From Pleodorina starrii (lineage: Eukaryota > Chlorophyta > Chlorophyceae > Chlamydomonadales > Volvocaceae): DNA of 64,000 nucleotides. This document shows positions 22,601 to 34,023 of this stretch, in pieces. Both the position numbers and the translations under genes were made by a program. The stretch is from contig BRXU01000003.1 in NCBI GenBank assembly GCA_030267565.1, positions 8,139,501 through 8,203,500 on the forward strand, in the 5' to 3' direction. Numbering within the stretch: position 1 is the first letter of the stretch; each line of letters opens with the position of its first letter. A model generated the notes under the pieces. That model saw nothing but the letters and a program-made list of their open reading frames with translations, was not told the DNA's origin and made no database searches.

Positions 22601-25600
22601 CCGCCCTGCCCATCCTTCCTCCTTGCAGTTTTAAACCTAGCTCGTCAGGGGTTTGCAAGAGACGCATCCCACTCAGCCCCAACGGCACCCGTAGCACCTC
22701 CCTCTGGCCACAGCGCACCAGTTTCGTAGGCGCTGCGCCGCGGGCAGGTCCATGGGGTCGATCCGGAGCGTGGAGGCGCTGATGGTGGACAGCGTCTTGC
22801 CGTTGAAGTCACCCACCCGGAGCGCCTTGGCCGCCAGCACAGGCCGAGCGCCCTGCCGAACCATCTGCACGCAGGCAGGCCGAAGGAGCAGGCAGGCAGG
22901 TGTTGGTTTAACGCAGCGCCTGTCCACCCTGCCCGCTAACCATTGGGAGCCCGGCCGGGCGTTGTCCCAGAATCCCTTGCTTTCCGCTCCGCACCCGCGT
23001 TTAAAAGGGGCCACGGTCGCCTGGGAGCCGCACACCGCCCCGCGCACCTGCTCAATCTGGTCTCCCGGGTTGTTGACCAGCGGGCCCCACAGCGTCACCT
23101 CGATGGACCGGCCGCTGTCGTCGCGGACGACCATGCTGCGCTTCTGGGTCTCCTCGCCCGTGCGGCGAGTAATGGACTGGTGGCGGGGAGGGACGGCACC
23201 CATACGTTTCAGGCATGCAAATTAGCAACTTTGCACTCAAAAAATCACCGTTTCGGAGGAGACATCAAAAGAGACATGCGGCCAGGAGTGGAGCAAAAGG
23301 CACCGCAACGCAGCCGGTGCTATATGTGGAATCAAGCGCCGGGTGCTCGTGGCCCGAGCGCGCCCACCTGCCATGCGTCGCACGTCTCAACCAGACCGAT
23401 GATGTCGACCATGCTGCCAGCCTCCGCCGTCTCCAGGTCCGTGATCTTGCGGAACTGAGGAAGCAGGGCCAGGCGCAGACCAGGCCGCACGGAAATGCAG
23501 ACGTGGCAGGACAGGAGATATACAGAGGCGAGCAGTGGGCTGCCCTCGCAGACGTAAGGCCGGAAAGGTGTGTTTGGGACCCGCCTCCACCCATTGGTGC
23601 TGCGCCTTCAAGATCAGGAAACGTCTAGTATCCAACCTAAAGCCAAAACCCCAGAGTCCATGCCGCGCCTCTCCACAACTGGGCGGGTCACGCCCTCATG
23701 AACCCCGAAGGTAACCGTCCTGGACCCGCGGTGAGCAGCGGAACCCATCAGCACTCACGTTGAACGAGATGTTGGGGATCTGTGCCGTCTCCTGGTCCTC
23801 GGGGACCCGCTCCACCAGCGAGTTGCGGTCCAGCCGAATCTCGTAGTCGTGGCTGGTGTGGTTGAATTGCTGCGTCACGAACACACAGGGGGGTACCACG
23901 AAAGGGTTTCGAAGAAAGGGAATCGTCGCAGCGAAACCCTGCCCTTGTCATCCAAATTCCCCCCTTGGCACGTTATAAGCGCAAACAGGTGCGACCAGTC
24001 CGTGCAGTGGCCCCTCCCGCCTGATCCAGACGGACCGCCACCCGTGCAAAGCCTCGCGGCGACGCGCAATTGCACACAACCCAGAGACACCCACACAACG
24101 CCCTTCAACCAATGCCACGCACCGGCTTCTTTTGCGTAAGGCTCGCCTTGCTGACCTGGTAGATGGCGCCAACCTGCGGATCCAAACGCGCACGCCGCGC
24201 AGGGAGCACGGCGTTAAGGTTCCTAGGGGTCTTGCAGTGTTTTGGTTACATCTCCAGCACCAAAGACCGCGCACCAGTCTGATGCACACCCAACGCCCGC
24301 GTAAGCCAGGCAATCGGTGCCTAACGCAATTCGCCTCCGCAAGGCCTCCTTACCCCTCAGATAGGAAACGTGGCCTCCAAAGAAGGGACCCGACAGGTAG
24401 GGTAGGTAGAACCTAGCGCCCTTCCAGCCTGGAACGTTCGCAACCTCGCGGACACAGCCACCGGCAGGCTAGCGCGCAATTTCCCAACAAGGCGGTTCAA
24501 TGGGTACTTCGACGCGGCGCACCTCGATGCTCTCGAAGAACTTTTCCGCCTCGGCGCCGAACGCAGTGACCCGAATCTCGCCACCGCCCCGGTCCAGAAG
24601 GTCGAATGAAAACACTTTGCCCTCGCCCTTGACGTTGGTCCACCTGCGGGACGCGTAGAGGGGTGAGGGAGGACGTAAAAGATGGGGGGAAAGGCGGACA
24701 ACGCGCGCGCGACGACATCACCCCCCCCCCCGAAAGTGCATTGCGAGGGAAGCGGAAGAACAGGCGTTGAGGGAGGCCTACAAGTTGGGTTCCTAGGAAG
24801 GGACGCCGTGGCTGCATCGGGTCCGTAAGGCAACGCGCGGTGCGTGCGGTAGTACATGAGAGCACGTCGGGCATCGAGCAGCGCCAAGCCGTGTTGGCAG
24901 GGCACGATCATTCACCCCGCCATAAGAAACACGGCTGCCTCGGATCAGGCATAGACGCAAGCCGCCACATCTGCACGGCCACGCGTCCCGCGCCGTGGAT
25001 GCTGCCGGTCGTACGGACTTTCCCTCCTCGTCCATGGCCCCACCGCACCTACGCAGCTCCCCCTTGGCGGTGACGCGCCCCCGGATGGCCCAGCGGGCTG
25101 TGTAGGGGTTCAGCGCAGAAATCGGCAGGATGCGGGGTGCCGCCTCGTCGCGAGCAATAGCCCCATGAGCCTGGTACTGCGGCGGGGGCCGTGATGCTCC
25201 TCCGCCGCCTCCGCCGCCACCTGCGGGCGCATACGGGTTATAGGCAGCCTGCGGCGGTTGCCCGCCTTGGCCGCCGTAACCGCCGCCCGCGCCGCCCTGC
25301 TGCTGCGGCGGCGGCCCACCGTACATGCCCTGCTGTTGGTTCCCGCCTCCGCCGTAAGCACTGCCGCCCGCACCGTAGCCGCCGCCGGGCGCCCCGCCAT
25401 TCGCCGGCTGCGGCGGCCCGCCGTACTTGCCGCCTGGAGGGGCACCCTGCTGCTGGTACTGGTTATACCCGCCGTTGTTGACGGGTGGCGGGGGTCCTCC
25501 GTACATGCCGCCGTTTGCCGGAGGTGGCGCCGACCCGTACGCCCCGCCGGAGTCCGCGCCGTAGCCTTGTTGCTGCTGGTGCCCCCCAGGAGGCGCTTGG

Positions 25601-26323
25601 CCGTTACTCTCGTCGGCGGCTTTGTGTGCGTCCAACAGCTCCGTGAAGGGTGGGAAGATGATAGGCGACAAGTATGTCCCGTATTGCTCCAATACCTGGC
25701 AGTTGAAGGCGATGAACATCCTGGAAGCAGGGGAGGAGTCGCGGTGCGGGTGTTTTGAGCGAGACGCGGCGGACGGGGTACTTCCGGCAAGGGGCACCAA
25801 GCGAGGCAGGCCTCCCGCCAGTTTCCCCTTCCGTGCCCAATTTCTTGACCTGGCTCCCACAAGCACGTGATTTGTCAACGTCTGCTTGGCCAAGAAGCCA
25901 GCTGCGTTGAATTGCGAAGTTGCATCTATTGCCCCAAACGCACTTTTTGCCATTGACCTGGTTGATGATGAAGTCCGTTATCTGGACAATGGCACCGTTC
26001 GAAAGGGCGCCGTTCAGGATCAGGTCGGTGACCTGGGAGCTCAGCATGGCTTGAAGTACATAGTTTCCGTCGCCCAGGCGCAACTTATACCGTGGCTTTT
26101 GATTCTGTTGCTGCTGACCTTCCTTATAGGCAACAGGCCGGCACTCTGCGCGTTCCCAAACAGTTTCGTCAAGGTCCCAGAACGCGCGAAACGAGAGGGG
26201 CCAAGCAACTGTAAACCTACCAACTACTTGGAATACTCCAACGACAGAAGCTTTACCATCAGGTCCAGCTGCCGTGCTCGCTACACGGAGCAGGGCCCCG
26301 GTGGATAGGGGTGGCTGCTGCAT
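19629..26323 (-). CDS. RPA1: Replication protein A large subunit (RPA70/RPA1)
   Basis: Fifteen exons: 26323-26228, 26113-25944, 25720-25049, 24643-24523, 24173-24123, 23869-23759, 23454-23368, 23176-23048, 22864-22719, 22420-22315, 22112-21976, 21538-21445, 21313-21191, 20779-20723, 20459-19629; ~976 residues. This is the ssDNA-binding subunit for nuclear replication, repair and recombination. N-terminal domain: YKLRLGDGNYVLQAML. DBD-A: ILPISALNPYTARWAIRGRV then WTNVKGEGKVFSFDLLD. DBD-B: ITDLETAEAGSMVDIIGLVE and RSIEVTLWG. DBD-C has a zinc site SCPHDFNGRPC...NCERC with the wide Cys spacing of plant RPA1, then YNDESRIKVSIYRLERL. Unusual: a Gly/Tyr/Gln-rich linker (~125-265) and a ~230-residue C-terminal tail of GGYNAGGG-type repeats absent from animal RPA1. 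The first intron (26114-26227) is a multiple of three without stops, so it may be exonic. Confidence 0.97.
19635..20110 (-). repeat. Gly-rich coding repeat in RPA1 tail
   Basis: Low-complexity coding DNA encoding Gly runs broken by Tyr, Asn, Gln and Pro. It includes three near-perfect direct repeats of 30 bases at ~19770-19860 encoding GGGYNAGGGG units. These are likely products of slippage or unequal exchange. Confidence 0.85.
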
Positions 26324-26688
26324 CTTGAATCTTAGGTCGACCTCTCTACCATACTCGAACGGCGATGCTCACAGGCTACACGCAATGTTTGCGTATGCTT
26401 GAAGCACTATGAAATTGCGTGCGCGAGGCATCAGAAATGCCATTAAATAAAGGCGTCCCACAGCGCCGTAATCGTGCTTCGTGCGTCTCGTGTGCGGAGC
26501 CCGGACCTTGTACGGCACTTAGGTGCAGACACCGTCGTCTTCGTAAAAATCCTTATATTCAAGTGACACAAATACGTGGGCCGGCAGTTTTACAGCTGGT
26601 TGCGGAACAAGACGAAATCATGTGAAATTCGGTGAAATGGCCTCAACAACCCAATCTTCACCGCAAGGCCCTTACACAGACCAGTCTT

Positions 26689-27369
26689 GCTGTTCCCGCG
26701 CACATAAAAGATATTCACATAACTGCTTGGCCTTGTATCGGTTCGTTATATGTGCCCCAGCAGCTCTGGTCACTTAGGCAGCTATTCATAAATTGTCTGA
26801 GGATGCACGACCGGCCAATGCTTGTCGAGAAGCAGCAGCACCTTGTCAAGATGCATGTTGACTTTATGCAGAACTAGCCGGCAGAGAAACTCATTCGGGA
26901 GTGCCGACCGTGGTGAGGGACCGGTGCGCTTCTAGGTCGTACTATTTCGCAAAATAGTACGGCACGCATGCTCCAGCGCTGTTCCCGCGCACATAAAAGG
27001 TATTCACATAACTGCTTGGCCTTGTATCGGTTCGTTATATGTGCCCCAGCAGCTCTGGTCACTTAGGCAGCTATTCATAAATTGTCTGAGGATGCACGAC
27101 CGGCCAATGCTTGTCGAGAAGCAGCAGCACCTTGTCAAGATGCATGTTGACTTTATGCAGAACTAGCCGGCAGAGAAACTCATTCGGGAGTGCCGACCGT
27201 GGTGAGGGACCGGTGCGCTTCTAGGTCGTACTATTTCGCAAAATAGTACGGCACGCATGCTCCAGCGCTGTTCCCGCGCACATAAAAGGTATTCACATAA
27301 CTGCTTGGCCTTGTATCGGTTCGTTATCGGTGCCCCAGCAGCTCTGGTCACTTAGGCAGCTATTCATAA
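26689..27369. repeat. 289-bp tandem repeat, about 2.35 copies
   Basis: Copies begin at 26689, 26978 and 27267 with the same GCTGTTCCCGCGCAC start. The third stops near 27369, after CTATTCATAA. Copies differ at only a few positions (AAAAGA versus AAAAGG; TTATAT versus TTATCG), so the duplication is recent. Each full unit ends with a hairpin, CGTACTATTT-CGC-AAAATAGTACG (26938-26961 in copy 1). A diverged copy lies in inverted orientation at 33888-34023, so this is a dispersed element and not just a local duplication. Confidence 0.93.
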
Positions 27370-27419
27370 GTCAAAAGCACAGAAGGACGTTAATTTCGCT
27401 TTGCAGTACAAAGGCCCGA

Positions 27420-27500
27420 ACGGTGAACGGTGAACCTTCACTGAACGTTCACGGTGAGCGTTCAGTGCAGGTTCAGTGAACGTTCATTCTCCTTTCAGTG
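27420..27500. repeat. Cluster of GTTCA/TGAAC words
   Basis: About ten copies of GTTCA or its complement in 80 bases, including two perfect TGAACGTTCA palindromes (near 27443 and 27478). It sits directly after the truncated third copy of the tandem repeat. Function unknown. Confidence 0.75.
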
Positions 27501-27838
27501 AACGAAGAAACCCGCGTTTACCCGAGGTACTCACTGGACTGATGTTGTGCACGAAGGTCCCTGCCATATCGAAATAGGAGGCGACAAAGCATATCAACTT
27601 GGAAATTACGGTTGATCTATAAGCGATCAAGAATGTCGCGTCGGGTGAGAATAGCGGAACGACGGGCGTAAGGGATCCGCCACAACACGGATCCGTCATT
27701 TTCCTGCAAAAAGCATATGTTGTTACCTTTATAACCAGCCGCACAAATATGCAAGGTTAAAGCCTTCACCACTCTCCGCGGGTGACTTGTCGTGTTCCCT
27801 GTCATTGCGTCCTGGGCTGTCTACTGCAGGGCTTGGCG

Positions 27839-30800
27839 ATGCTGTGGTCAGCGCTTGCTAACGCCACCAGGGAGAGAACCTGTCTGGGTGGTGCGCCCGC
27901 CGCAGCAGCGGCGCTTCTAGCCCTGCGCACTGCCCCTGCAACGACGGCGTCGGCGCTCGACGCGACGGCGTCCGGGGCGACACCAAATCCCCCCGCGCTC
28001 TGGCACCAAATCACATCATCATCGTCGCGACGCCAGCCCGCAGCCGCCCCCGCGTCTGCTTGCTCCCTGCCTCCACCTTCTCAGACATCCATTGGCCACC
28101 GCATCACAATCAGCGGACCGTGCAGGACGCGGAACGGCCCCGCAGCAACGTCCATTGCCACCTGGCGATCCCCCTCCCGTGGCTTCAGCGCCAGCGCAGC
28201 TGCGCTCAGCCCCGCCCCTGGAGCGGAGGACGGCGGTGGCAGCGCACCGCCGGGTGGCGGCGGCGGCGGTGGTGCGGGTGTTTCTGGTCCTGCGGCTGGC
28301 GGCGAGACACGCCTGTCCCTGGGCGAGGCGCTGAACCAACTTGTGGATGCGGCTGTGGAAAAGGTGGAGGCGGGCCAACTGGACGAGGCGGTGTCGCTGC
28401 TCAAGGACGGCCTCAGCACCTTTGAGCCGGTCTTCCCCAACAGGTTTGATGAGAGGAGGTTTTCGGTTTAGTGAAAAGTAGGCGCTTGCGAGCGCAGGCA
28501 CTGGAAATTGTGGGACGGAGGGTATTCTTCCACCGCCTGTGCGGCCATTATTGCCATCGCGGCCCAGGAGGCCGCAGGGGTCCCGCAACGCTGTGAGCGA
28601 GGCGGGAAACGTGGCGAGGGAAAAGCAGACGTTGCGAGCAACTTTGGCGATCTGGGTCGGCCAGGTTCCTTGCCACCTTGCCATGCGGCATGCCAAGCGT
28701 GCAGCCCGGGTGCGCGGTGCCAAGGTTGCAAGGGGGTTAGGTGGTCAGCCGCGGCAGGAGGGAGATCTGGGTCGGGACAATCTGGGTCGGACTCTACGCA
28801 GTTCAGGGCGCCGCCAACAGGATCTGTCGCCCGCTGCTGGTCGCAGCCCCGAGCTTGGGGAGCTTCACAACCAGGCGGCGCTTCTGCTGCTGTTCCAGGG
28901 GCGGCCGCAGGAGGCGGCCGACCACGCTCAGGTGGGCTTGGCTGGGGAATGGGGGGAGGGCGATGGATGGCCGGACCCCTTCCGGCGTCACTGAGGGCCG
29001 GAAGCGCATGCAGGGTTGAGGCCGGTGGCGTGGGGTGGGCAGGGAAGGGAGGATGGAGGGCAGTGGAGCCCTACTTGGTCCAGGCCCCGCTGTGGCTGGC
29101 TGCTGTTAGCTGCGCCGGGCCCCACAGTCCCCACCGCCAGCTAGCCTGAGGGCCCCAGCCTGACGGCCCGCGGCACTCCACAACTTGTTCTACACCCACA
29201 CATCGGCCGTAATGTGCGCCACACAACCAAAAACCAACGGCCCTAGCCACTCTGCTTGGAGCCGAGTGCGATCCGTCAAATGCGAAATCCGCTGCACTCC
29301 TTCCGACGCTCTCCCCTGCACCTCCTGCCGCTTCATGCCGCCTAATGTGTATCATCCCGGCGCCCCAGGCGAGCTTGGAGACCACTCGGCGGCACTTTGG
29401 CGCCCGCAGCCTGCTGACCGCACACCGGCTGCTGCGGCTGGGGATCTGCCGCTTCGCCCTGGGCAACATGGCGGGTGAGCCTGTTGGTCGGTCAGGCAGT
29501 CAGTCAAGTCAGTCAGGCCGCCCGCAAGGGGCGAGGGGCGGAGCGCGTAATGGATAGACATGCCACCCTCGAGGGCGCGGGCAAGGCCCGCCGCGCCCGA
29601 GCTGAATATATATATATATAGATATATACTCTTGTCCTTTCGGCATTTAATCTCACAGACTCGCACTTGGGTAAGGGGTGACTTCTCGGAGGTTTGATGG
29701 CGATCCGCAGCGGGACAGCTGCTGCATATTGGAGGGTTGCGTCGATGAGATTTGGCCGGCAAGTGAGCAACGCTGCTGTTACCTGCCTCGAGCCTTTTGT
29801 CGTATGTGATACTCCTGCCCGCCATTTTCCACTCCAATGCCACCCGCGTTTCTTGTTCCTTTCGACTTCGACGTCGTTCGATCGCAAACCACCACGGTAT
29901 TCGCCCTACCTTGGCCCTTCTGTCCGCCCATCCAGACGCGGCGGGGCTGCTCCGGGAGGCGCTTGAGCTGCTGGATGCCGCCGGCGGAGGCGCCGCCGCT
30001 GCGGCTGCTGACCCCGGCAGCCGCTGCGAGGCGGGCTTCTATTTGGACTGTGTGGCGCTGGCGCACGTCAAGGACGCGGGCGGCGTGGAGACGCTGTCAG
30101 GCAGCCTGCGGGCCAACGTGCGCGGCATGAAGGTGGGTGGGAGCGTGCGTCCGTGCGTGCGTGGGCACGCCGCGAGCGCCGCCGGCGGGCGGGCGGGAAT
30201 ATCACGGCATGTACGGCAGATACGTAGGGCACGTGCTACAGTACGTGCGGTGCCGTACGGCCGCCTGGCTCCAAATGACGCGCGCAGCTTCCTCCTGTGC
30301 ACGCGCTGTGTGGCTTATGGATGTGATGGACGTGAATGCAAAACACACGCACAGGAGGCGTACGGCGCCGAGAGCATGATTCTGTCGTTGGCGCTGCATC
30401 AGCACAGCCGGCTGGTCAACGGCGGGCTGGAGCAGGGGGCGGAGGTGGCGGTGGGCGAGGCGCTGCTGCGGCATCAGATTGCGCTGCTGAGCGAGGTGCA
30501 TGGCCCGGACAGTGAGGAGGTGGCGGTGGCGCGCTACAAGCTGGGCACCTACTACTACTCGCAGGTAGGATGCGAGAGTTACAATGAGGGACCACTAGGG
30601 TCCTGCGCTGGCGCAGTAGGGGCAGTGCAGTGCAGTCTGCAGTGCATGGGCAGGGTAGCGTTGGAGAAGGGAAGCACGCGCACTCAAGATCAGACTACGG
30701 CGCGCATAGCGAGTGAAGTAGTCGTTGCAGGCCACGTTGCGCGAGAAGCTGCGGAAGACTTTGTTCGTTACGTGTTACGTTTGCACGACGTGACAAGCTG

Positions 30801-32052
30801 GCACAACACGCAGGTAGGTATCTTAGCTTGCGCGGGTACGTGTATGTGAGAACGCACGTGCAAATGGGACGCACGTGTAGATGGCACGCACGTGCGTGAG
30901 TCGTACGTGTACGCATGTAGCTAGAACGAAGACGTGCGTACCCTGCTGCTGTACCTTGGGTCCTTATGCAGGACCTGCTGCAGGACGCCGGCCTGACTGT
31001 GCGGCAGGCGGCCGTGGCGCTGCGAGCGCTGCACAGCGAGGAGCACGACCTGGTACGTGTGCGATTGGTGACTGTGCACACACGTGTTGCGTGTACGTAT
31101 GTCGTGCGTTTGGTGAAACGCGTCGAAGCGGATGTGCGCGCTCGGAGGTGTTTTTGTACGGCGTGCGGAGGGTGCTTCTGCCCGCGAGTTCGTTATTTGA
31201 GGGCCTGTCTCGCTCCGTTTTGTTGGGTTGCAGTGACAGGCCCCGCTGTGCGCCCTAGGAGGAGCGTGCTGTGCTGTGTGTGAAAACTTGCAATTGGCTC
31301 CCTGGTGGCAGGCTGCAGGCAGGTCTAGGGCGACGGGCCTTGCACGGCGCGCCCAGTTTCCTGCCCACGCGAATCCCAGCATTTATTCACTGGTAAATGA
31401 ATCAATTTGCACTGGACTTTTCAAAGACAGGCACTTTTTTGCATTTGAGGTTCCGCCGCGGTATGGACCCCGCCGCTCACCTGTGCCTACCTTTCACCTA
31501 CCCCTCCGCGCATCCCTTTTCCGCAACCCACGCTGTTATATCTCCGCGCCCTCCCTTCTTCCTCCGCTCGGCGCGGCCCGCTTTTGCGCCCATGCAGGTA
31601 GTGCTGTGCAAGCACCGGATGGGCATGATCTGCGCGGCGCAGGGCGACCACCGGTCCGCCGTGCAGCTGCTCCAGGCCAGCCGCAATCACTTCAGCGAGG
31701 AGGGCAGCCAGAGCATGCTGGCTAAGGAGGCGGATATCGGGCTCGCCATGGCAAAGTAAGCCGAAGCTAGATCGTCGTGTTGGGCAGGGGCGCGGAGTGC
31801 GTTTTTACATCATGTGACGCCCTCTCTGTCTTGTGTTTCAAGAGCAGTCAACAGCTCAAGCTTTCCCTGCGCAGGTTTCGGGCGGTGGATACGGCGCGTG
31901 ATTCGGCAGCGAAGCGCGCGGAGCTGCAGCAGGATGCCCTGGAGTTGCTGCGAACGGAAATCGAGGCGCTGGCGCAGGCAGTCGGCACCGGTCACATGCT
32001 GGTGCAGGGAGCAACACGCTATTACGGACAGCTCGCAAAGATGGCGCGGTGA
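27839..32052 (+). CDS. TPR-repeat protein with mitochondrial-type presequence
   Basis: Exons: 27839-28443, 28847-28931, 29369-29474, 29936-30132, 30355-30564, 30972-31052, 31598-31755, 31875-32052; 539 residues. An extra 36-base exon at 30731-30766 (ATLREKLRKTLF) also fits the phase and is undecided. ATG 27839 was chosen as the first in-frame ATG. The first ~120 residues are Ala/Ser/Arg-rich without clear structure and include SPSRGFSASAAAL, which resembles a plant or algal mitochondrial cleavage site (R-x-F-S-x-S/A). The rest is helical pairs of TPR or kinesin-light-chain type: EALNQLVDAAVEKVEAGQ, GELHNQAALLLLFQGRPQEA, EVAVARYKLGTYYYSQ, CKHRMGMICAAQGDHRSAV. TPRs mediate protein binding, so no enzymatic role is implied. 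No orthologue is recognised. Confidence 0.8.
29605..29629. repeat. (AT)n microsatellite
   Basis: Short AT dinucleotide run inside the intron between exons 3 and 4 of the TPR gene. Confidence 0.9.
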
Positions 32053-32100
32053 TGACCGGGGCAGATGGATTGGCGGCGGGCGTGTTGGACGGACCTGACG

Positions 32101-32105
32101 TGTAA
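32101..32105 (+). promoter_or_regulatory. Candidate TGTAA poly(A) signal of the TPR gene
   Basis: TGTAA 49 bases after the stop codon at 32050-32052. Confidence 0.65.
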
Positions 32106-32648
32106 TGATTGAATGATCGACGTCTGGTGCCGCACGGTGGCTGCGTGATTCTGCATGGACTTCCAAGACATGACTGTACAGTAATCAGGACACTTTGTTG
32201 TGAACGCATTGATAGTCGCTTGTGTGCCGTACCTGTGTGCAGACATGTCGCACATTCCGGCCCGTACAATATTACAGGCCATTCCCACAGCGGCCCAGCA
32301 CACCGAGCAGCAAAAGGGTGCACCCCTGCCCGGTCTATGCACGCACAAAGGACAAAAGCTCAATGTGCCGAGAGTGGTCAATGTCAATCTGTAAGGAACA
32401 CCCCACACCCCGCAGTCGCGCAGATGCGTTCAGGCCATCGAAGTAGTACCAACCATCCTTCAGCCATGGCAGACCCGCAGCGTGAAAATACGATATGTAG
32501 TGTGGGACCCGTCCCTGCAGACGATGACCTGCGATGACGGGTTGACGGCCTTCAGAAGAAAAGCGCGGTCATGAACAGAAATATGGCAATTGGGGGATGA
32601 TCCCAGTGCTTGTCAAGTAATTCCAGGGCGAAGGCACGACTCATTTTT

Positions 32649-32689
32649 GGGCGGGGCCCCAGCGCGAAGCGCCCAGGGGGGCCCCGCCC
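32649..32689. repeat. GC-rich hairpin, part of a dispersed repeat
   Basis: GGGCGGGGCCCC (32649-32660) and its exact complement GGGGCCCCGCCC (32678-32689) enclose AGCGCGAAGCGC. The same words recur inverted at 34394-34422 (GCGCTTCGCGC next to GGGGCCCCGCCCAAAAA). Confidence 0.8.
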
Positions 32690-33507
32690 TGTAGGATTGC
32701 CCATGTCCGTGCGTGTGTGGGACGTGCGTGCGTGGGACGTGGGATGGAAGTAATTGGACAAGTGCAGACTTTCGGCCATCGGAAAGGCTGCATAAGTAAA
32801 AGATTACATTCTTTATTGCACGGTAAATTTATTATTGGAACCCAACCTCGTTTAGGAACCCAACCAGTTTGGCAGTCTCCATGGACCGAGGCCGAGGTCA
32901 AACCAACACCTCTCGGCCTATAATTAATTCCAGAAGATTCATCGTTCCTCAAAGTGGAATTCTGACATGACGGCGTGAAATGAATCTTCGTTTCGGCAAC
33001 AAACTATGTTTGCATTGCGAACATTCTTCCCGCGACCACACCACAGCAGCTCTGCTTGCCGGTCCGATCGTCTTGACGCATATTACTATTACAAAGGTTG
33101 CAAGGAGCAAACCATGAGGTGCCAACTGCTGGTTGTTGGACGCCAAGCCGCCAATGCACGCACGATGCAGCGGTCTTCTGCGGGCCGCCCAACAAGTCCA
33201 GTCGGCAACCTAGGGGATGGACTTCTACGTTCCCTGTCCTAATGTTAAAGCACTCAAGCCTCCTCTACGGTGAATACCTCAGTAGCGAAGCCTGTGCACT
33301 CTCGTCGGCAACTGCACGTCGTCGCAACCCTCGCAAACAGTTCCGCTGTCCTTCTATTGGCAAGTCAGCCTGCGTGATGTGTAAATGATACACTCCATAC
33401 ACTCCATGTCTACTGTCATGTAACTTCAGCCAATGCGCTGGCCGGAAGAGTTGCACAGTGCCGAGACGGCGCGCGATGCTAAACATGGGTCGGATTGCTG
33501 AAGCCGC

Positions 33508-33762
33508 AGGCATTTCAGCTATAAAGCTCTGGCTGCCTATCAGCAGGAATGTCGACACTCTCACAGTTGGCGCCCTCGCCGCTCGCTTTGGAAATGCCGT
33601 ATTTCGGTCGATGCGCACATGCGCTCATGCACCCGACGGGATGACGCGCTTCGCGCGGCGCCGGCAGGCCTTGCTAACGACTCGGCTAGCAGGCATTTCG
33701 GGAAACAGCTCTGGCTGTCTATCAGCAGGAATGTCGACACTCTCACACTTCACGCCCTCGCT
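33508..33762. repeat. Two direct repeats of ~73 bp, 183 bp apart
   Basis: AGGCATTTC...CTCTGGCTG...ATCAGCAGGAATGTCGACAC occurs at 33508-33580 and again at 33691-33762, with a few substitutions. The intervening DNA differs. No coding frame is shared. Confidence 0.8.
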
Positions 33763-33887
33763 ACCCTAGCACTCAACTTAACCCGTACGGATTTAGTGGG
33801 GCCCCGCCCTTTTTCCGGCTTCAAGGAAGCCGACACCAACCCCTTGTCCGCATGGTATAGAACAGTGATAATTTTCGGATACTTCAC

Positions 33888-34023
33888 TAAGTGACCAAAG
33901 CTGCTTGGGCACATATAACGAACAGATACAAGGCCAGGCAGTTATGTGAATACCTTTTATGATAAGTGCGCGGGAACAGCGCTGGAGAATGCGTGCCGTA
34001 CTATTTTTCAAAATAGTACGACC
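33888..34023 (-). repeat. Inverted, diverged copy of the 289-bp repeat unit
   Basis: The minus strand matches the first ~100 bases of the 26689 unit plus its terminal hairpin (CGTACTATTTTGAAAAATAGTACG-like), with scattered substitutions and a small ATAAG insertion. The middle of the unit is absent. It confirms a dispersed element. Confidence 0.85.

Larger units (their letters stand above)
26324..27838. other. Divergent intergenic region between RPA1 and the TPR gene
   Basis: About 1.5 kb between two divergently oriented start codons, so it should carry both promoters. It contains a 289-bp tandem repeat (26689-27369) and a cluster of TGAAC/GTTCA words (27420-27500). Nothing else was recognised. 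It is clearly less GC-rich than the flanking exons. Confidence 0.7.
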
